From the NCBI GenBank assembly GCA_937879825.1, contig CALFMQ010000269.1:1-5541 (forward strand): DNA of 5,541 nucleotides, in the 5' to 3' direction. This DNA comes from an uncultured Phycisphaerales bacterium (lineage in GTDB: Bacteria; Planctomycetota; Phycisphaerae; Phycisphaerales; UBA1924). Both the position numbers and the translations under genes were made by a program. Position 1 is the stretch's first letter. Each line of letters begins with the position of its first letter. This document shows, one piece after another, positions 4,988 through 5,541 of the stretch. Under the pieces are notes generated by a model. That model searched no databases and was not told the origin of the DNA. It worked only from the letters and a program-made list of their open reading frames with translations.

Positions 4988-5541
4988 ATGACGCCGCGAC
5001 GCAAGACATTCATGTCCGACTTTCGGACGTTCTTCTTCCGGGGGTTGGGGATTCTGCTGCCCTCCGTGGTGACGCTGGCGCTGCTGTGGTGGGCGTACGG
5101 GTTTGTGAAGGTTCGGATCGCGGAGCCGATCAACTGGGCTGTGCGGCAGGGTGTGGTCGTGGCGATGCCGCATGTGGTGCCGGAGGGCGCGCACCCCGGC
5201 TGGTACCGGGTATCGGACGAGGACATTGTTGCGGCGCAGGCGAAGCGCCGGGCCGAGAGCCGGCCCGCGTTGTCGGACGATGAGCTTCGGAAGCGTGTGC
5301 GTGCGCAGAATCTCCAGGAGGTCTGGCGCGGGCGGTGGTACCTGCAGGCGATCGGCTTTGTGGTCGCGATCATTCTCGTGTACCTGGCCGGTGTACTGGT
5401 CGGCAATTACCTGGGGCGGCGGATTTATCTGAAGGTTGAGTCGTGGCTCGTGCGGCTGCCCGGCGTGAAGCAGGTCTACCCGCATGTGAAGCAGGTCGTC
5501 GACTTTGTCTTCGGCGAGAAGCAGGGCGCCCAGGCGCTGAA
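4988..5541 (+). CDS. DUF502-family two-helix membrane protein (3' end outside window)
   Basis: The visible part is 184 codons, open to the window edge. Family function is not established. Two membrane helices can be seen: about residues 18-39 (RGLGILLPSVVTLALLWWAY) and 120-142 (QAIGFVVAIILVYLAGVLVGN). After the second comes the DUF502 signature GRRIYLKVESWLVRLPGVK (143-161) and VYPHVKQVVDFVFGEK (163-178). Between the helices is a charged segment (about 60-117) containing PEGAHPGWYRVSDEDI and an Arg/Glu-rich stretch; it seems longer than in typical family members. ATG 4988 has GGAG only 3 bases upstream. GTG 4940, TTG 4970 and ATG 5012 are in frame and possible; 4988 keeps the short basic start (MTPRRK) before the first helix. 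The gap before the gene carries a -10-like box, so it may be transcribed separately from purN and the peptidase gene. Family assignment is good; the exact start is less certain. Confidence 0.5.
   Translation, partial: MTPRRKTFMSDFRTFFFRGLGILLPSVVTLALLWWAYGFVKVRIAEPINWAVRQGVVVAMPHVVPEGAHPGWYRVSDEDIVAAQAKRRAESRPALSDDELRKRVRAQNLQEVWRGRWYLQAIGFVVAIILVYLAGVLVGNYLGRRIYLKVESWLVRLPGVKQVYPHVKQVVDFVFGEKQGAQAL

Noticed and set aside
4915..5283. GTG-started frame (122 codons) at the start of the DUF502 region
   Set aside because: It is in a different frame from the DUF502 protein, shows no family features, and the DUF502 helices and signature are clear in the other frame.
3992..5485. Long open frame on the minus strand (497 codons) opposite the peptidase and DUF502 genes
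   Set aside because: Its product is His/Pro/Arg-rich with no domain, it spans two well-supported genes and their gap, and GC-rich sequence with G-ending codons produces such antisense frames.

Overview
The window is very GC-rich and densely coded, and reads as a chromosomal housekeeping stretch. It holds six protein genes in two divergent groups. I see no tRNA, rRNA, CRISPR array, insertion sequence or phage gene. The likely source is a planctomycete-type bacterium, probably of the Phycisphaerae. This rests on the arrangement and style of the proteins (a PurN with a GTGRTL loop, a NadB with an RRYLIPF-type leader, a secreted TPR/gluzincin/PDZ protein) and on start codons that mostly lack Shine-Dalgarno sequences. 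It comes from pattern memory, not from a search.

The minus-strand group reads right to left from 2819. It runs from a DinB-superfamily protein (2819-2244), across a 14-base gap, to nadB, L-aspartate oxidase (2229-550), and then through an ATGA stop/start overlap to a lipoprotein of unknown function (553 to beyond base 1). The close packing suggests one transcript. NadB catalyses the first step of de novo NAD synthesis; the two companions have no known link to it.

The plus-strand group reads left to right from 2869. It runs from purN, GAR formyltransferase of purine synthesis (2869-3468), through an 8-base overlap, to an exported protein with TPR-like, HEFFH zinc-peptidase and PDZ regions (3461-4894). 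After a 93-base gap comes a two-helix DUF502-family membrane protein (4988 to beyond base 5541).

Only 49 bases separate the two groups (2820-2868). This spacer carries two back-to-back -10-like hexamers, TACCCT on the minus strand and TATCCT on the plus strand, each 7-9 bases from its ATG. A third hexamer, TACACT, sits in front of the DUF502 gene. All three are followed by G, and the pattern suggests a shared promoter motif with leaderless or near-leaderless transcripts at the divergent pair.

The plus strand is G-rich throughout: plus-strand genes favour G in third codon positions and minus-strand genes favour C. No clearly new multi-gene system is visible. The items most worth following are the compact divergent promoter, the exported peptidase-PDZ protein, the uncharacterised lipoprotein in the nadB group and the long inter-helix insert of the DUF502 protein.
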